Of a DNA stretch of 64,000 bases, positions 41,736 to 50,263 are shown piece after piece. The stretch covers positions 682,001 through 746,000 of the forward strand of contig CAWIMQ010000001.1 in the NCBI GenBank assembly GCA_963837265.1, given 5' to 3'. This stretch comes from DATBLE01 sp963837265 (lineage in GTDB: Bacteria > Actinomycetota > Thermoleophilia > Gaiellales > Gaiellaceae). Under the pieces are notes generated by a model, which saw only the letters and a program-made list of their open reading frames with translations, was not told the DNA's origin and did not search any database. How positions within the stretch are numbered: the first letter of the stretch is position 1; the number at the start of each line of letters is the position of its first letter. Position numbers and translations under genes: made by a program.

Positions 41736-44041
41736 CCGCGGGGGCTGTCGGCTCGCCGGTCCTGCGGGTCGAGGACCGGCGGCTGCTCGCGGGCACGGCC
41801 ACGTTCGTCGACGACATGGCGCTGCCCGGGATGCTTCACGCTGCCTTCTGCCGCAGCCCGATCGCGAGTGGTCGCCTCGTCGAGGTGGGGCTCGCGCAGG
41901 TGCGGGCCGCGGCTGGGGTCGAGGCCGCCTTCGCGGCCGCAGAACTCGGCCTGCCGCCGCTGATCACGCCGGCCGAGACGCCGGGCTCGTTCTGCCCCCC
42001 GCGGCCACTCCTCGCCGACGGCCGGGTCGCCTTCGCCGGCGAGCCGGTCGCCGTCGTCGTCGCCTCCTCGCGATATGCAGCCGAGGACGCCGCCGAGCTC
42101 GTCGAGCTCGACCTCGAGCCGCTCGAGGCGCTTGTCGACCCGGCCCGGGCGCTCGAGCACGGCGCCCCCCGTCTCCACGCCGCGCCCTCGAACGTCTACA
42201 TGGAGGCGCGGCTCGAGGAGGGCGGTGTCGACGCGGCCTTCGAGCGGGCCGCGGTCGTCGTCGAGCGGGCCCTTCGGCGCGGCCGGGTCGCGGCGATGCC
42301 GATCGAGCCGCGTGCCCTCGTCGCCGCGACCGAGGACGGCGGGCTCAGGATCTGGTCGTCGACGCAGGGGCCGCACAAGCTCGCGCTCGTGGTCTCGGAG
42401 CTCCTCGGGCTCGAGCGGCGGCAGGTGCGCGTCGCGTGCGCAGACGTCGGCGGCGGGTTCGGCCAGAAGGCGCACGTCTACCCGGAGGAGATCGTCGTCG
42501 CCTGGCTCGCGCTGCACCTGAGCCGGCCGGTCAAATGGGTCGAGGACCGGGCCGAGAACCTGGCGGCGGCAAGCCACGCACGCGACCAGCATCTCCGTGT
42601 GCGTGCGGCCGCGGACGCGGAGGGCAGGTTGCTGGCGTTCGATGTCGAGCAGATCGCCGACCAGGGCGCCTACGGCCTGCACCCGCACGGCGCCACGCTC
42701 GAGGCGCACACGACCTCGGGCCTCGTGCCGGGCCCCTACCGGCTGCCCGCGTACCGCCTGCACGCGCGTGCGGTCGCCACCAACAAGTGCCCGGAGGGCG
42801 CATACCGGGGCGTGGGCTTCACCGTCGCCGTCTGGGCGCACGAGCGGATGATGGACGTGCTCGCCGTAGAGCTCGGGTTGGACCGGGCGGACATCCGCCG
42901 CCGCAACCTGCTTCGAGCGGACGAGCTCCCCTTCGTCAGCGTCACGGGCCAGCACTACGACAGCGGCGACTATCCCAGGGCACTGGAGCTCGCGCTCGAC
43001 GCGATCGGCTACGAGGCGTTCGAGGGCGAGCGCGCCGCCGCGCGCGCAGAGGGCCGCCTGCTCGGGCTCGGCATCTCCTGCTACGTCGAGCCGACCGGGA
43101 TGGGCTCCCGGGTCTTCAAGGCCCGGGGGATGACCGGCATCGAAGGCTACGACGGCGCTCACCTCTCGATCGATGTGGAGGGGAAGGTGACGGCGTGGGT
43201 GACGACGCCGACGATCGGCCAGGGCACCGACACGACCTTCGCGCAACTCGTCGCCGATGCCCTGCAGGTCCCGTTCGAGGATGTCCGCGTCGCCCGGGCC
43301 GACAGCGGGGTCGGAGACCTCGCCGGCACGGGCACCTTCGCGAGCCGGAGCGCCCTCGCCGGCGGCGGCGCCCTCGCCGCGGGCGCTGCGATCATCCGGG
43401 AGCGGCTGGTCGAGGATGCGGCCGAGCGGCTGGAGGCAGCCCCGGCCGACCTCCGGCTCGCAGCGGGCGTCGTCTCGGTGCTCGGCTCTCCGCGCGCGTC
43501 GGTCTCGATCGCCGAGCTGGCGGCGTCTGCGCCGCCGGGGCGGTATGCGGTCAGCGAGACGTTCGACCCGCCTTCGGTCGGGTACTCGTACGCCACGCAC
43601 GCCTGCGTGGTCGAGGTCGACGCGGAGACCGGCGAGGTCGAGATGCTCCGGTACGCGGTCGCCGAGGACTGCGGACCGGCAATCAACCCGATGATCGTCG
43701 AGGGCCAGCTTCATGGTGCCGTCGCGCAGGGAATCGGCGAGTCGCTGTACGAGGCGGTCGTCTACGGGGAGGACGGGCAGATCCTGACCACGAGCCTGCT
43801 GGACTACCTCGCCCCCACGGCCGGCGAGGTGCCGTCGTTCCAGGTCGAGCATCTGGAAACGCCGCAGCCCGACAGTGCTTGGGGTGTGAAGGGAGTCGGC
43901 GAGGGCGGGACCGTCGGCTCGCCCGGAGCGATCGCCAACGCCGTCTCCGACGCCGTTGGAGTGGAGCTGAACGAGCTGCCGCTGACTCCCGAGCTCGTGC
44001 GGGCAGCCGCCGCCCGCACGGCGCCCGCGGACGTCAGGTGA
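41732..44041 (+). CDS. Molybdenum hydroxylase large subunit (xanthine dehydrogenase family)
   Basis: 769 residues. GSPVLRVEDRRLLAGTATFVDDM, DVGGGFGQKAHVYPEE, GAYRGVGF (form II-like loop), TIGQGTDTTFAQLVADAL, GTGTFASRS and the catalytic Glu in KGVGEGGTVG are all present. Very similar in motifs to the partial protein at 1-1652. GTG 41732 overlaps the bicupin stop as GTGA. The same operon carries one FAD and one 2Fe-2S subunit next to the first large subunit, so two alternative catalytic subunits could use one electron-transfer pair. Confidence 0.9.
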   Translation: MTAGAVGSPVLRVEDRRLLAGTATFVDDMALPGMLHAAFCRSPIASGRLVEVGLAQVRAAAGVEAAFAAAELGLPPLITPAETPGSFCPPRPLLADGRVAFAGEPVAVVVASSRYAAEDAAELVELDLEPLEALVDPARALEHGAPRLHAAPSNVYMEARLEEGGVDAAFERAAVVVERALRRGRVAAMPIEPRALVAATEDGGLRIWSSTQGPHKLALVVSELLGLERRQVRVACADVGGGFGQKAHVYPEEIVVAWLALHLSRPVKWVEDRAENLAAASHARDQHLRVRAAADAEGRLLAFDVEQIADQGAYGLHPHGATLEAHTTSGLVPGPYRLPAYRLHARAVATNKCPEGAYRGVGFTVAVWAHERMMDVLAVELGLDRADIRRRNLLRADELPFVSVTGQHYDSGDYPRALELALDAIGYEAFEGERAAARAEGRLLGLGISCYVEPTGMGSRVFKARGMTGIEGYDGAHLSIDVEGKVTAWVTTPTIGQGTDTTFAQLVADALQVPFEDVRVARADSGVGDLAGTGTFASRSALAGGGALAAGAAIIRERLVEDAAERLEAAPADLRLAAGVVSVLGSPRASVSIAELAASAPPGRYAVSETFDPPSVGYSYATHACVVEVDAETGEVEMLRYAVAEDCGPAINPMIVEGQLHGAVAQGIGESLYEAVVYGEDGQILTTSLLDYLAPTAGEVPSFQVEHLETPQPDSAWGVKGVGEGGTVGSPGAIANAVSDAVGVELNELPLTPELVRAAAARTAPADVR

Positions 44042-45009
44042 GACGCATCGACGTCCACGCCCACTTCATGCCGGCGGCGCTCTCCGAAACGCTGGAGCGT
44101 CGCCGGGAGGTCCCGTTCATCCGCCGCGAGCGCAGCGAGCGCTTCGTCCAGTGGAGCGGCGGGATCTCCTACCCGTTGTGGCGCGAGGCCGCCGATCGGG
44201 AGGCGATCGACGCCCGCGCGGCAGCCAACGGGATCGACACGACCGTGCTGAGCGTGATCACGCCGAGCGTCGAGGGGCTGCCGCCGTCCGACGGGATCGC
44301 GGTCGCCGGCGCCTGCAACGACGAGCTGGCCGAGATCTGCCGCCGAGGCGGCGGCCGCTATGCGGCACTCGCGGCGCTGCCCTGGCAGGCGCCCGATGCC
44401 GCTGTCGCCGAGCTCGAGCGCGCTCCCGCGCTCGGCCTCCGCGGAGCGCAGGTTCCGTCGAATGTCGCCGGCGAGTCGCTCGACGGAGAACGGTTCCGGC
44501 CGGTGTTCGAGGCAGCCGCCGGGCTCGAGCTGCCGGTCATGCTCCACCCCGCCTACCCGCTGAGCGGGGCGAGCGTCGACGCCTACGCGCTGACGACGAC
44601 GCTCGGGTTCCTCTTCGACACGAGCACGGCAGCGCTGCGGCTGATCCTCGGGGGCCTGTTCGCGCGGCATCCCGAGCTCAAGCTCTACCTCGGGCACGTC
44701 GGTAGCCTGCTCCCGTACGTGCTCGGACGGATCGACTACGAGGCGGAACGCTACGAGGGCGGCCTGGGCGAGCTCGACGTCCGGCCGAGCGAGCACGTAA
44801 AGCTCCTCTACACCGACTCGGTCTGCGACTGGCCACCCGCGCTTCGCCTCGCGTTCGAGGTGTTCGGACCCGAGCGGGTCATGTTCGGAACAGACGAGCC
44901 GTTCTGGCAGAGCGGGCGCGCGCTGCGAACGGTCGAGGCCCTCGACCTGCCCGAGCAGGCGCTCGAGCGCGTCTGGTCACGAAACGCGGAGGAGCTGTTC
45001 CGGGTCTAG
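44038..45009 (+). CDS. Amidohydrolase family 2 (ACMSD-like) protein
   Basis: 323 residues. RRIDVHAHFMP, VMLHPAYPLSGASVDAYALTT, YLGHVGSLLPYVLGRIDYE and VMFGTDEPFW give the metal and catalytic positions. Closest in the window to 49017 and 10548. GTG 44038 overlaps the Mo-hydroxylase stop as GTGA; it closes the long plus operon. Its stop and that of the convergent amidase share the palindrome CTAG. Confidence 0.85.
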   Translation: MRRIDVHAHFMPAALSETLERRREVPFIRRERSERFVQWSGGISYPLWREAADREAIDARAAANGIDTTVLSVITPSVEGLPPSDGIAVAGACNDELAEICRRGGGRYAALAALPWQAPDAAVAELERAPALGLRGAQVPSNVAGESLDGERFRPVFEAAAGLELPVMLHPAYPLSGASVDAYALTTTLGFLFDTSTAALRLILGGLFARHPELKLYLGHVGSLLPYVLGRIDYEAERYEGGLGELDVRPSEHVKLLYTDSVCDWPPALRLAFEVFGPERVMFGTDEPFWQSGRALRTVEALDLPEQALERVWSRNAEELFRV

Positions 45010-46385
45010 AGGCCGGGCCAGGGCGCCTGGACCTCCGGGGTGGCTTCGAACAGCGCCTGGGCCGCGCCGAGCACCGCCTCGTCGGCGCCGGGGCGGCCGG
45101 CGAGCTGGATGCCGATCGGGATGCCGAGCTCGTCGAACCCCGCGCGGACGCTGCAGGCGGGAACGCCGACGATGTTCTGGGGCGTGGTGTAGCGAAGCAT
45201 CAGCGCGCGGAAGAGCCGCGTCTTCCCGAGGTGCTCGACCTCCTCCTCGCCGAGCCGAGACGGCGAGAGCGGGGCGACGGGCGAAGCGATCAGGTCGGCG
45301 TGCCGGAACGCCTGCGCCCAGGCGCCGCGTATCCACTCGCGCGCGATCGTCGCCTCCACGTACTGCTCCCGGGTCAGCTCCTCGGCCGACTCGAGCCGGC
45401 TGAGGACGTCGGTCCCGTACTCGTCCCGCCGGCCGGGCCAGAGCCCGCGGCTGCGGTGGCCGAGCAGAGCCTCGGTCTGCTGGACGACGGCGAAGACGTC
45501 GAGCATCTCCCTCGAGCTCGGTAGGTCGACCTCGACCAGGGTGGCGCCGAGCCCCTCGAGCGCGGCCAGCACGGCGCCGAGGGCGGCACGCACGGACGGG
45601 ATGGGCTCGAGCGACATGAGCCCCGGCGACGTGGCGATCCGCAGGCCTCTCATCTCCACGGCAGGCACCACCTCGCGTCCGGCGAGCGCCGAGCAGAGCA
45701 GCGCCGCGTCTCCGGGCGTCCGCGCCAGCGGCCCGACCGTGTCGAGCGACGAGGCGAGCGGGAACACGCCGTCTGCCGGGATCGCGCCGAACGTCGGCTT
45801 GAAGCCGACGACGCCGCAGAACGCGGCGGGCGCCCGAATCGAGCCGCCGGTGTCGGTGCCGAGCGCCAGGGGAGCCTCGAACGCGGCGAGCGCCGCCCCG
45901 GAGCCGCCGCTCGAGCCGCCGGCGACGCGCTCGAGGCTCCACGGGTTCCGGCCGGCGTCGAAGTGCGCGTTGTAGCCGCTGATCCCCCAGGCGAACTCGT
46001 GCGTCGAGGCCTTGCCGATCACGATCGCGCCCGCCTCCTTCGCCAGGCGGACCGCTGCGGCGTCCTCCGCCGGCACGTGCTCGGCGAACATGGGCGACCC
46101 GTACGTCGTCCGGACGCCGGCGGTGTCGTAGAGGTCCTTGACCGCGAGCGGCACGCCCTCGAGCGCGCGGGCCGTCCCCTGAGCGTACGCCTGCTCGGCG
46201 GCCCCCGCCTCCGCCCTCGCCTGGTCGAGCGTGAGGGTGAAGAACGCCTTCAGCTCGGGCTCGACCTGCTCGATTCGTGCCGCGAGCGCGTCCACCACCT
46301 CGACCGGCGAGAAGGCGCGCCCGCGGTAGCCGGCGAGCAGATCGCCCGCCGACGCGCGGGCGAGGTCGCCGAGTGGTGCCGGCAC
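45006..46385 (-). CDS. Amidase signature family hydrolase
   Basis: 459 residues. The Ser-cisSer-Lys triad is visible: Lys83 (GVPLAVKDLYD), the cis-Ser in AGGSSGGSGAA (158-159) and Ser182 in GTDTGGSIRAPA. GVVGFKPTFGAIPADGVFPLASSLDTVGPLART is the usual following segment. GTG 46385 has GCGGGG upstream. Same operon as the CoxG-like and cytosine deaminase-like genes. It hydrolyses an amide, plausibly a ring-opened product; the AtzF and allophanate hydrolase subfamilies are not specifically indicated. Confidence 0.88.
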   Translation of the reverse strand: MPAPLGDLARASAGDLLAGYRGRAFSPVEVVDALAARIEQVEPELKAFFTLTLDQARAEAGAAEQAYAQGTARALEGVPLAVKDLYDTAGVRTTYGSPMFAEHVPAEDAAAVRLAKEAGAIVIGKASTHEFAWGISGYNAHFDAGRNPWSLERVAGGSSGGSGAALAAFEAPLALGTDTGGSIRAPAAFCGVVGFKPTFGAIPADGVFPLASSLDTVGPLARTPGDAALLCSALAGREVVPAVEMRGLRIATSPGLMSLEPIPSVRAALGAVLAALEGLGATLVEVDLPSSREMLDVFAVVQQTEALLGHRSRGLWPGRRDEYGTDVLSRLESAEELTREQYVEATIAREWIRGAWAQAFRHADLIASPVAPLSPSRLGEEEVEHLGKTRLFRALMLRYTTPQNIVGVPACSVRAGFDELGIPIGIQLAGRPGADEAVLGAAQALFEATPEVQAPWPGL

Positions 46386-46391
46386 CCCGCG

Positions 46392-47018
46392 CTACCGCCG
46401 CTTCCCGAACAGGCGCTTCAGCGCCGCGATACCCGTCCACCGCGCCAGGCGCCGGCGGAGCACCCCGCCCACGTGTCCGCCCAGGTCGAGCGCCTCCTTC
46501 CGCTCCGGCTCGGCCGCCTCCGCCGCCACCGGTGCGCCCGCCTCCGGCGCGGGGTCGCCCCCGCCCTCGGCGGCCATCAGCTCGGAGAGCTTCTTGGCGA
46601 AGTCCGCCAGCATCGACCCGGCGACGTCCTGCATGATCCCCCGCCCGAACTGCGCCGGCCGGCCGGTCACGCTCAGGTCGGTCTCGACGAGGACGCGGGT
46701 CGAGTCGCCCTCCTGGGAAAGGCTGTTGCGGATCGTCGCGGATGCCGAGCCCTGGCCGCGCACCTCCTTGCCCTTGACGTCGAAGACCGCCACGTGGGCC
46801 GCCTCGTCCACCTCGGTCAGCCGGGCGACGCCCTTGTAGTCCATCGTCACCGGCCCGACCTTCACGCGCATCGAGCCCTGGTGGCTCCCGTCCTCGGAGG
46901 CGGGCTCGATCGTCGCGCCCGGCAGGCACCGAGCCACCCGGGGCAGATCGAGCAACGTCTGCCACGTGGGCTCGATCGGTGCGTCGACGACGAACCCGTT
47001 CTCGAACTTCAGTGCCAT
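46392..47018 (-). CDS. CoxG-like SRPBCC protein
   Basis: 208 residues. Residues 1-145 are a CoxG/SRPBCC domain (VDAPIEPTWQTLLDLPRVARCLPGATIE, MDYKGVARLTEVD, TDLSVTGRPAQFGRGIMQDVA). An Ala/Pro/Glu-rich linker follows, then a basic C-terminal helix (LRRRLARWTGIAALKRLFGKRR) that may bind the membrane. CoxG of carboxydotrophs anchors Mo-hydroxylase-type enzymes to the membrane and moves quinone; here it would serve the Mo hydroxylases of the island. ATG 47018 has CAGGAGG upstream. Confidence 0.86.
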   Translation of the reverse strand: MALKFENGFVVDAPIEPTWQTLLDLPRVARCLPGATIEPASEDGSHQGSMRVKVGPVTMDYKGVARLTEVDEAAHVAVFDVKGKEVRGQGSASATIRNSLSQEGDSTRVLVETDLSVTGRPAQFGRGIMQDVAGSMLADFAKKLSELMAAEGGGDPAPEAGAPVAAEAAEPERKEALDLGGHVGGVLRRRLARWTGIAALKRLFGKRR

Positions 47019-47031
47019 CTCGTCCTCCTGT

Positions 47032-48240
47032 CTAGGTTCCGGCGACCTTCCGCCCGCCGCGGAACACAGCGAGCCGTGCCGGCTGCAGCCTGATCGCCTC
47101 GTGGACGTCCCTTGCGTCGACCACGACCAGGTCGGCCCGCCCGCCCTCCTCGAGCCCGAAGCCGTCCAGCTCCATGATCGTCGCGGCGTTCTTCGTGACC
47201 ATGTCGTAGACGAGCTCGAGCTCGTGTGGCTTGGTGAGCTGCGCGGTGTGCGCCATGAACGAGGCGACCTCGAGCTGGTCGGGCTTGCCGAACGGATAGT
47301 AGGGGTCGTCGATGTCATCCTGGGCGGAAGCGACGAGGACACCGGCTTCGACGAGCTCCCGCACCCGCGTGATGCCGCGCCGGACGGGGGGCTTGTCGAG
47401 CCGCCCGTCGATTACCAGGCTGATCTGGGGATTGGAGACGATCGCGACGCCGGCCTCGCGGCAGAGCTCGATCACGCGGGCGGCGTGGTAGTGGTCATAC
47501 GCCGCGAGCGCCCCGTTGTGGCTGGACGCGACGCGGCCACCGTAGCCCTCGCGCAGTGTCTTCAGGGCCAGGTACTCGAGCGTGCGCGAGGTCGGGTCGT
47601 CGGTGTCGTCGCAGAGCATGTGAATCGGCCGGTCGAACCGGGTCGCGATCTCGAAGCAGACGTCGACGTGCCGGCGCCCGTCCTCGTCCGAGAGCTCGAA
47701 CCACGGCATGCCGCCGACCACGTCCGCCCCCAGCTCCATCGCCTCGGCGAGCAGGTCCTCGGTGCCGGGGTCGCGGACGATCGCCTCCTGCGGAAAGGCG
47801 CAGACCTGGATGTCGACCGTGCCCGCGTACCGCTCCCGCAACTCGAGCATCGCCTTCACCGGCGTCAGGCCGCCGATCGTGTCCACGTCGGCGAACGTCC
47901 GCACCGCGGTCGTCCCGTAGCGGAGGCCGTCGTCGATCGCCCTGCTCGCCCGCTCGAGGATCTCCGGGATCCGGTAGCTCCGCTTCACCTCCCACGTGCG
48001 CTCGACCGCCTCCTGGAGCATCTCCGTCCCGGGCGGCGCGAGCTGCGAGCCGGTGTGGCACTTGTCCAGGTGGATGTGACAGTCGACGAAGCTCTCGGTG
48101 ACGAGGCGCCCGCCGGCGTCCGTCTCCTCCGCCGCCGCCGGAAGCTCGGCCGCGATCACGGCGACCCTGCCGCCCTCGATCCCGATCTGCCACAGCCCGT
48201 CGCGGCGGCGCAGCCGGGCGTTCCGGATCACGTGGTCCAT
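47032..48240 (-). CDS. Cytosine deaminase-like amidohydrolase
   Basis: 402 residues. FVDCHIHLDKCHTGSQ (His55, His57), MLCDDTDDPTSRTLEYLA, VASSHNGALA and the Asp motif SAQDDIDDPYYPFG are those of the CodA/isoguanine deaminase branch. A ring-amine deamination or ring-amide hydrolysis is expected. First gene of the operon with the CoxG-like protein and amidase; ATG 48240 is about 21 bases downstream of the inferred transcription start, with GGAGTGAG upstream. Divergent from the isochorismatase gene. Confidence 0.85.
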   Translation of the reverse strand: MDHVIRNARLRRRDGLWQIGIEGGRVAVIAAELPAAAEETDAGGRLVTESFVDCHIHLDKCHTGSQLAPPGTEMLQEAVERTWEVKRSYRIPEILERASRAIDDGLRYGTTAVRTFADVDTIGGLTPVKAMLELRERYAGTVDIQVCAFPQEAIVRDPGTEDLLAEAMELGADVVGGMPWFELSDEDGRRHVDVCFEIATRFDRPIHMLCDDTDDPTSRTLEYLALKTLREGYGGRVASSHNGALAAYDHYHAARVIELCREAGVAIVSNPQISLVIDGRLDKPPVRRGITRVRELVEAGVLVASAQDDIDDPYYPFGKPDQLEVASFMAHTAQLTKPHELELVYDMVTKNAATIMELDGFGLEEGGRADLVVVDARDVHEAIRLQPARLAVFRGGRKVAGT

Positions 48241-48267
48241 GCGCTCACTCCCGGGTCGGGTCCGTGA

Positions 48268-48302
48268 AACCTAGCGGCGGTCGGCGCCGCCGGAAGTAAG
48301 AT
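48268..48302. promoter_or_regulatory. Divergent -10 boxes
   Basis: Minus strand: TAGGTT (48273-48268) about 28 bases before ATG 48240, with TTCCGG as a possible -35 17 bases upstream. Plus strand: TAAGAT (48297-48302), six bases before GTG 48309, a leaderless arrangement. A GC-rich inverted repeat lies between them. No class 1 or class 2 box is present. Confidence 0.45.
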
Positions 48303-48308
48303 CTCGCC

Positions 48309-48995
48309 GTGGTCGACCTCGGCGAGCTGGTGCGGCGAGTGGAGCCCGGGACGACGGCCCTGGTCGTCGTCGACGTGCAGAACGACTTCTGCGCCGAGGG
48401 CGGCTTCTTCGCGCGGATCGGACACGACCTGACCGCGATCCACGCAGCGGTCGACCGGTTCGCCCGCCTGCTCCCGGTTGCCCGCGCGGCGGGGGTGCGC
48501 GTGATCTTCGTGCGTGGGATCTACGACGAGCACTATCTCTCGCCGGCAATGATCGCCAGGCACGAGCGGATGGGCTATCCCGTCGAACACTGCCTGGAGG
48601 GCACCTGGGGCGCCGACTTCTTTCGTGTCCGGCCGAAGCCGGGTGACCTCGTCGTCTCGAAGCACCGCTACAGCGCGTTCGTCGACACCGACCTGCCCGC
48701 GATCCTGCGGGCGAACGCGATCGAGAACCTCGTGATCGGCGGGGTGGCGACGAACGTCTGCGTCGAGTCCACGGCGCGCGACGCCTACATGCACGACTAC
48801 CACGTCGTCTTCCTGTCCGACTGTTCCGCAACCTACGACGCAAGCCTGCACGCCTCGACGCTGGAGAACATCCGCCGCTCCTTCGGCATCGTCGCCGCCG
48901 CCGACGACGTCGCCGGCATCTGGTCGGAGGCGGAAGACACCGCGCGGCGGCCCGAGCCGAGCCTCGCCGCCCCCGCGGCGAAGGCCCCCCGCTGA
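48309..48995 (+). CDS. Isochorismatase-family hydrolase, RutB-like
   Basis: 228 residues. The triad is Asp22 (VVVDVQNDFC), Lys118 (VVSKHRYSAF) and Cys151 (GGVATNVCVESTARDAY). VQNDFCAEGGFF and the length suit the ureidoacrylate amidohydrolase (RutB) or biuret/carbamoyl hydrolase subgroup better than nicotinamidase. The last 25 residues are an Ala/Pro-rich tail. GTG 48309 lies six bases after TAAGAT and has no ribosome site, so it is probably translated leaderless. Single-gene unit. Confidence 0.86.
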   Translation: MVDLGELVRRVEPGTTALVVVDVQNDFCAEGGFFARIGHDLTAIHAAVDRFARLLPVARAAGVRVIFVRGIYDEHYLSPAMIARHERMGYPVEHCLEGTWGADFFRVRPKPGDLVVSKHRYSAFVDTDLPAILRANAIENLVIGGVATNVCVESTARDAYMHDYHVVFLSDCSATYDASLHASTLENIRRSFGIVAAADDVAGIWSEAEDTARRPEPSLAAPAAKAPR

Positions 48996-49016
48996 GCGGC
49001 TCTTCCGGCTCGTTGC

Positions 49017-50030
49017 TTAGCCCTCGGCCGGGAGCGGAAACCCGTACAGCCGCCTCGCGTTGCCGGCGCCGACGGCGGAGAGGCCCTCCTCGGAGAGGTC
49101 CGCGCCGGCCAGCGTGTCGAAGCCGACGGCCGGGTCCCAGAACGGCTGGTCGGTGCCGAACATGACCTTGTCGTCGCCGAAGTAGTCGACCGCCAGCTTC
49201 AGGGCCGGGGGCCAGGAGCAGATCGAGTCGGTGTACAGAAGGCGCAGGTGCTCGCCCGGAGCGTTCGTCAGCGCGCCGAGCTTGCCGGTCCGCACCGACT
49301 CGTAGTCGATCCGCCCGGCGATGTACGGGATCAGGCTGCCGACGTGGGCGAGCACGAGCTTGAAGCCGGGGTGTCGCTCGAACAGGCCGTCCAGGACGAG
49401 CCTCAGCGTCGCCGCCGAGCTGTCGGCGAGGTAACCGAGGATCGGGATCAGCCCGTGCGCGTCGAATGCGTCGACCCTGATCGGGTAGGTCGGGTGGAGC
49501 GAGACGGGCACGTCGAGCGCCGCGGCGGCGTCGAACACGACCCTGAAGCGCGGGTCGTCGAGCGGCCGGCCCTCGACGTTGGAGTAGATGTGCGCGCCGC
49601 GCAGCCCCGCCCCGACCGCCCGCTCGAGCTCGGCCGCGGCCGCGTCCGGCGCCTGCATGGGCAGCGCCGCCAGCGCGACGAACCGGCCGGGATGCGCGCG
49701 CCCGGCCTCGGCCAGCTGGTCGTTCGTGTCGCGGGCGACGGCGACCGCCTCCTCCGGCGAGAAGTGGTCGAGGCCCGGGATGTTCACCGTCAGGACGGCG
49801 CCGTCGATCCCGGAGGCGTCCATGCTCGCGAGCTTCGCGTCGAGCTCGACCATGTCCGCGCTGACCGGCCGGGCCATCCGGTCGCCGTACTGGAGCATCA
49901 GCCCCCGCTCCCCCTCGAAGATCCGCGGGGGATCCTGCCGGCGGCGGTACGCCTCGACGAGAGCCGGCGGCACGTAGTGCGTGTGGACGTCGACGACGTC
50001 CCTCAGGCCGACCGGCCGGCCGGTGGTCAT
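49017..50030 (-). CDS. Amidohydrolase family 2 (ACMSD-like) protein
   Basis: 337 residues. DVVDVHTHYVPPALVEAYRRR, SLHPTYPIRVDAFDAHGL, LAHVGSLIPYIAGRIDYE and VMFGTDQPFW mark the active site. ATG 50030 is preceded by GGAAGAAG; the open frame continues upstream to 50201 but crosses the promoter region, so that extension is not coding. Single-gene unit with its own class 1 promoter, convergent with the isochorismatase gene (22 bases between stops). Confidence 0.85.
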   Translation of the reverse strand: MTTGRPVGLRDVVDVHTHYVPPALVEAYRRRQDPPRIFEGERGLMLQYGDRMARPVSADMVELDAKLASMDASGIDGAVLTVNIPGLDHFSPEEAVAVARDTNDQLAEAGRAHPGRFVALAALPMQAPDAAAAELERAVGAGLRGAHIYSNVEGRPLDDPRFRVVFDAAAALDVPVSLHPTYPIRVDAFDAHGLIPILGYLADSSAATLRLVLDGLFERHPGFKLVLAHVGSLIPYIAGRIDYESVRTGKLGALTNAPGEHLRLLYTDSICSWPPALKLAVDYFGDDKVMFGTDQPFWDPAVGFDTLAGADLSEEGLSAVGAGNARRLYGFPLPAEG

Positions 50031-50072
50031 GCGACGCTTCTTCCGGGTGCGGAACGAGGGGCGATGGTCGCC

Positions 50073-50131
50073 ACTCAACCGCACGGCCGGTGCGGGTGCA
50101 TCGGGAAACCCCGCCATCTCGAACGGCGTTT
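50073..50131 (-). promoter_or_regulatory. Class 1 promoter of the amidohydrolase at 49017
   Basis: Minus strand: AAACGC (50131-50126), 24 bases ending GGGGTTTCCCG, -35 ATGCAC (50101-50096), a 17-base spacer and -10 TTGAGT (50078-50073). Back to back with the plus-strand element at 50155. Confidence 0.5.
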
Positions 50132-50154
50132 CCCCCCGCCCGCCCCGTGGCGCT

Positions 50155-50215
50155 AAACCCGCAAGCAGCGGTAGGGCTCCTCCCGATGCCGGGCCCGCCA
50201 TCGCCGGATCAGACT
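50155..50215 (+). promoter_or_regulatory. Class 1 promoter of the NitT-type importer operon
   Basis: AAACCC (50155-50160), 25 bases containing TAGGGCTCCTCCCG, -35 ATGCCG (50186-50191), an 18-base spacer and -10 CAGACT (50210-50215). The leader of about 42 bases ends in CTGGAGG before ATG 50264. Confidence 0.55.
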
Positions 50216-50263
50216 CGCTCTCTGCAGGTGTCCTGTCCGGATCGATCTCGACTGGAGGCGGCC

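Noticed and set aside
41324..43852. 842-codon minus-strand frame
   Set aside because: Antisense to the bicupin and the Mo-hydroxylase large subunit; a by-product of high third-position G+C.
50105..50160. Tandem plus-strand class 1 elements upstream of 50264
   Set aside because: The first copy (AAACCC at 50106) has no acceptable -35 on the plus strand; read on the minus strand the region fits the promoter of the amidohydrolase at 49017, so it was assigned there.
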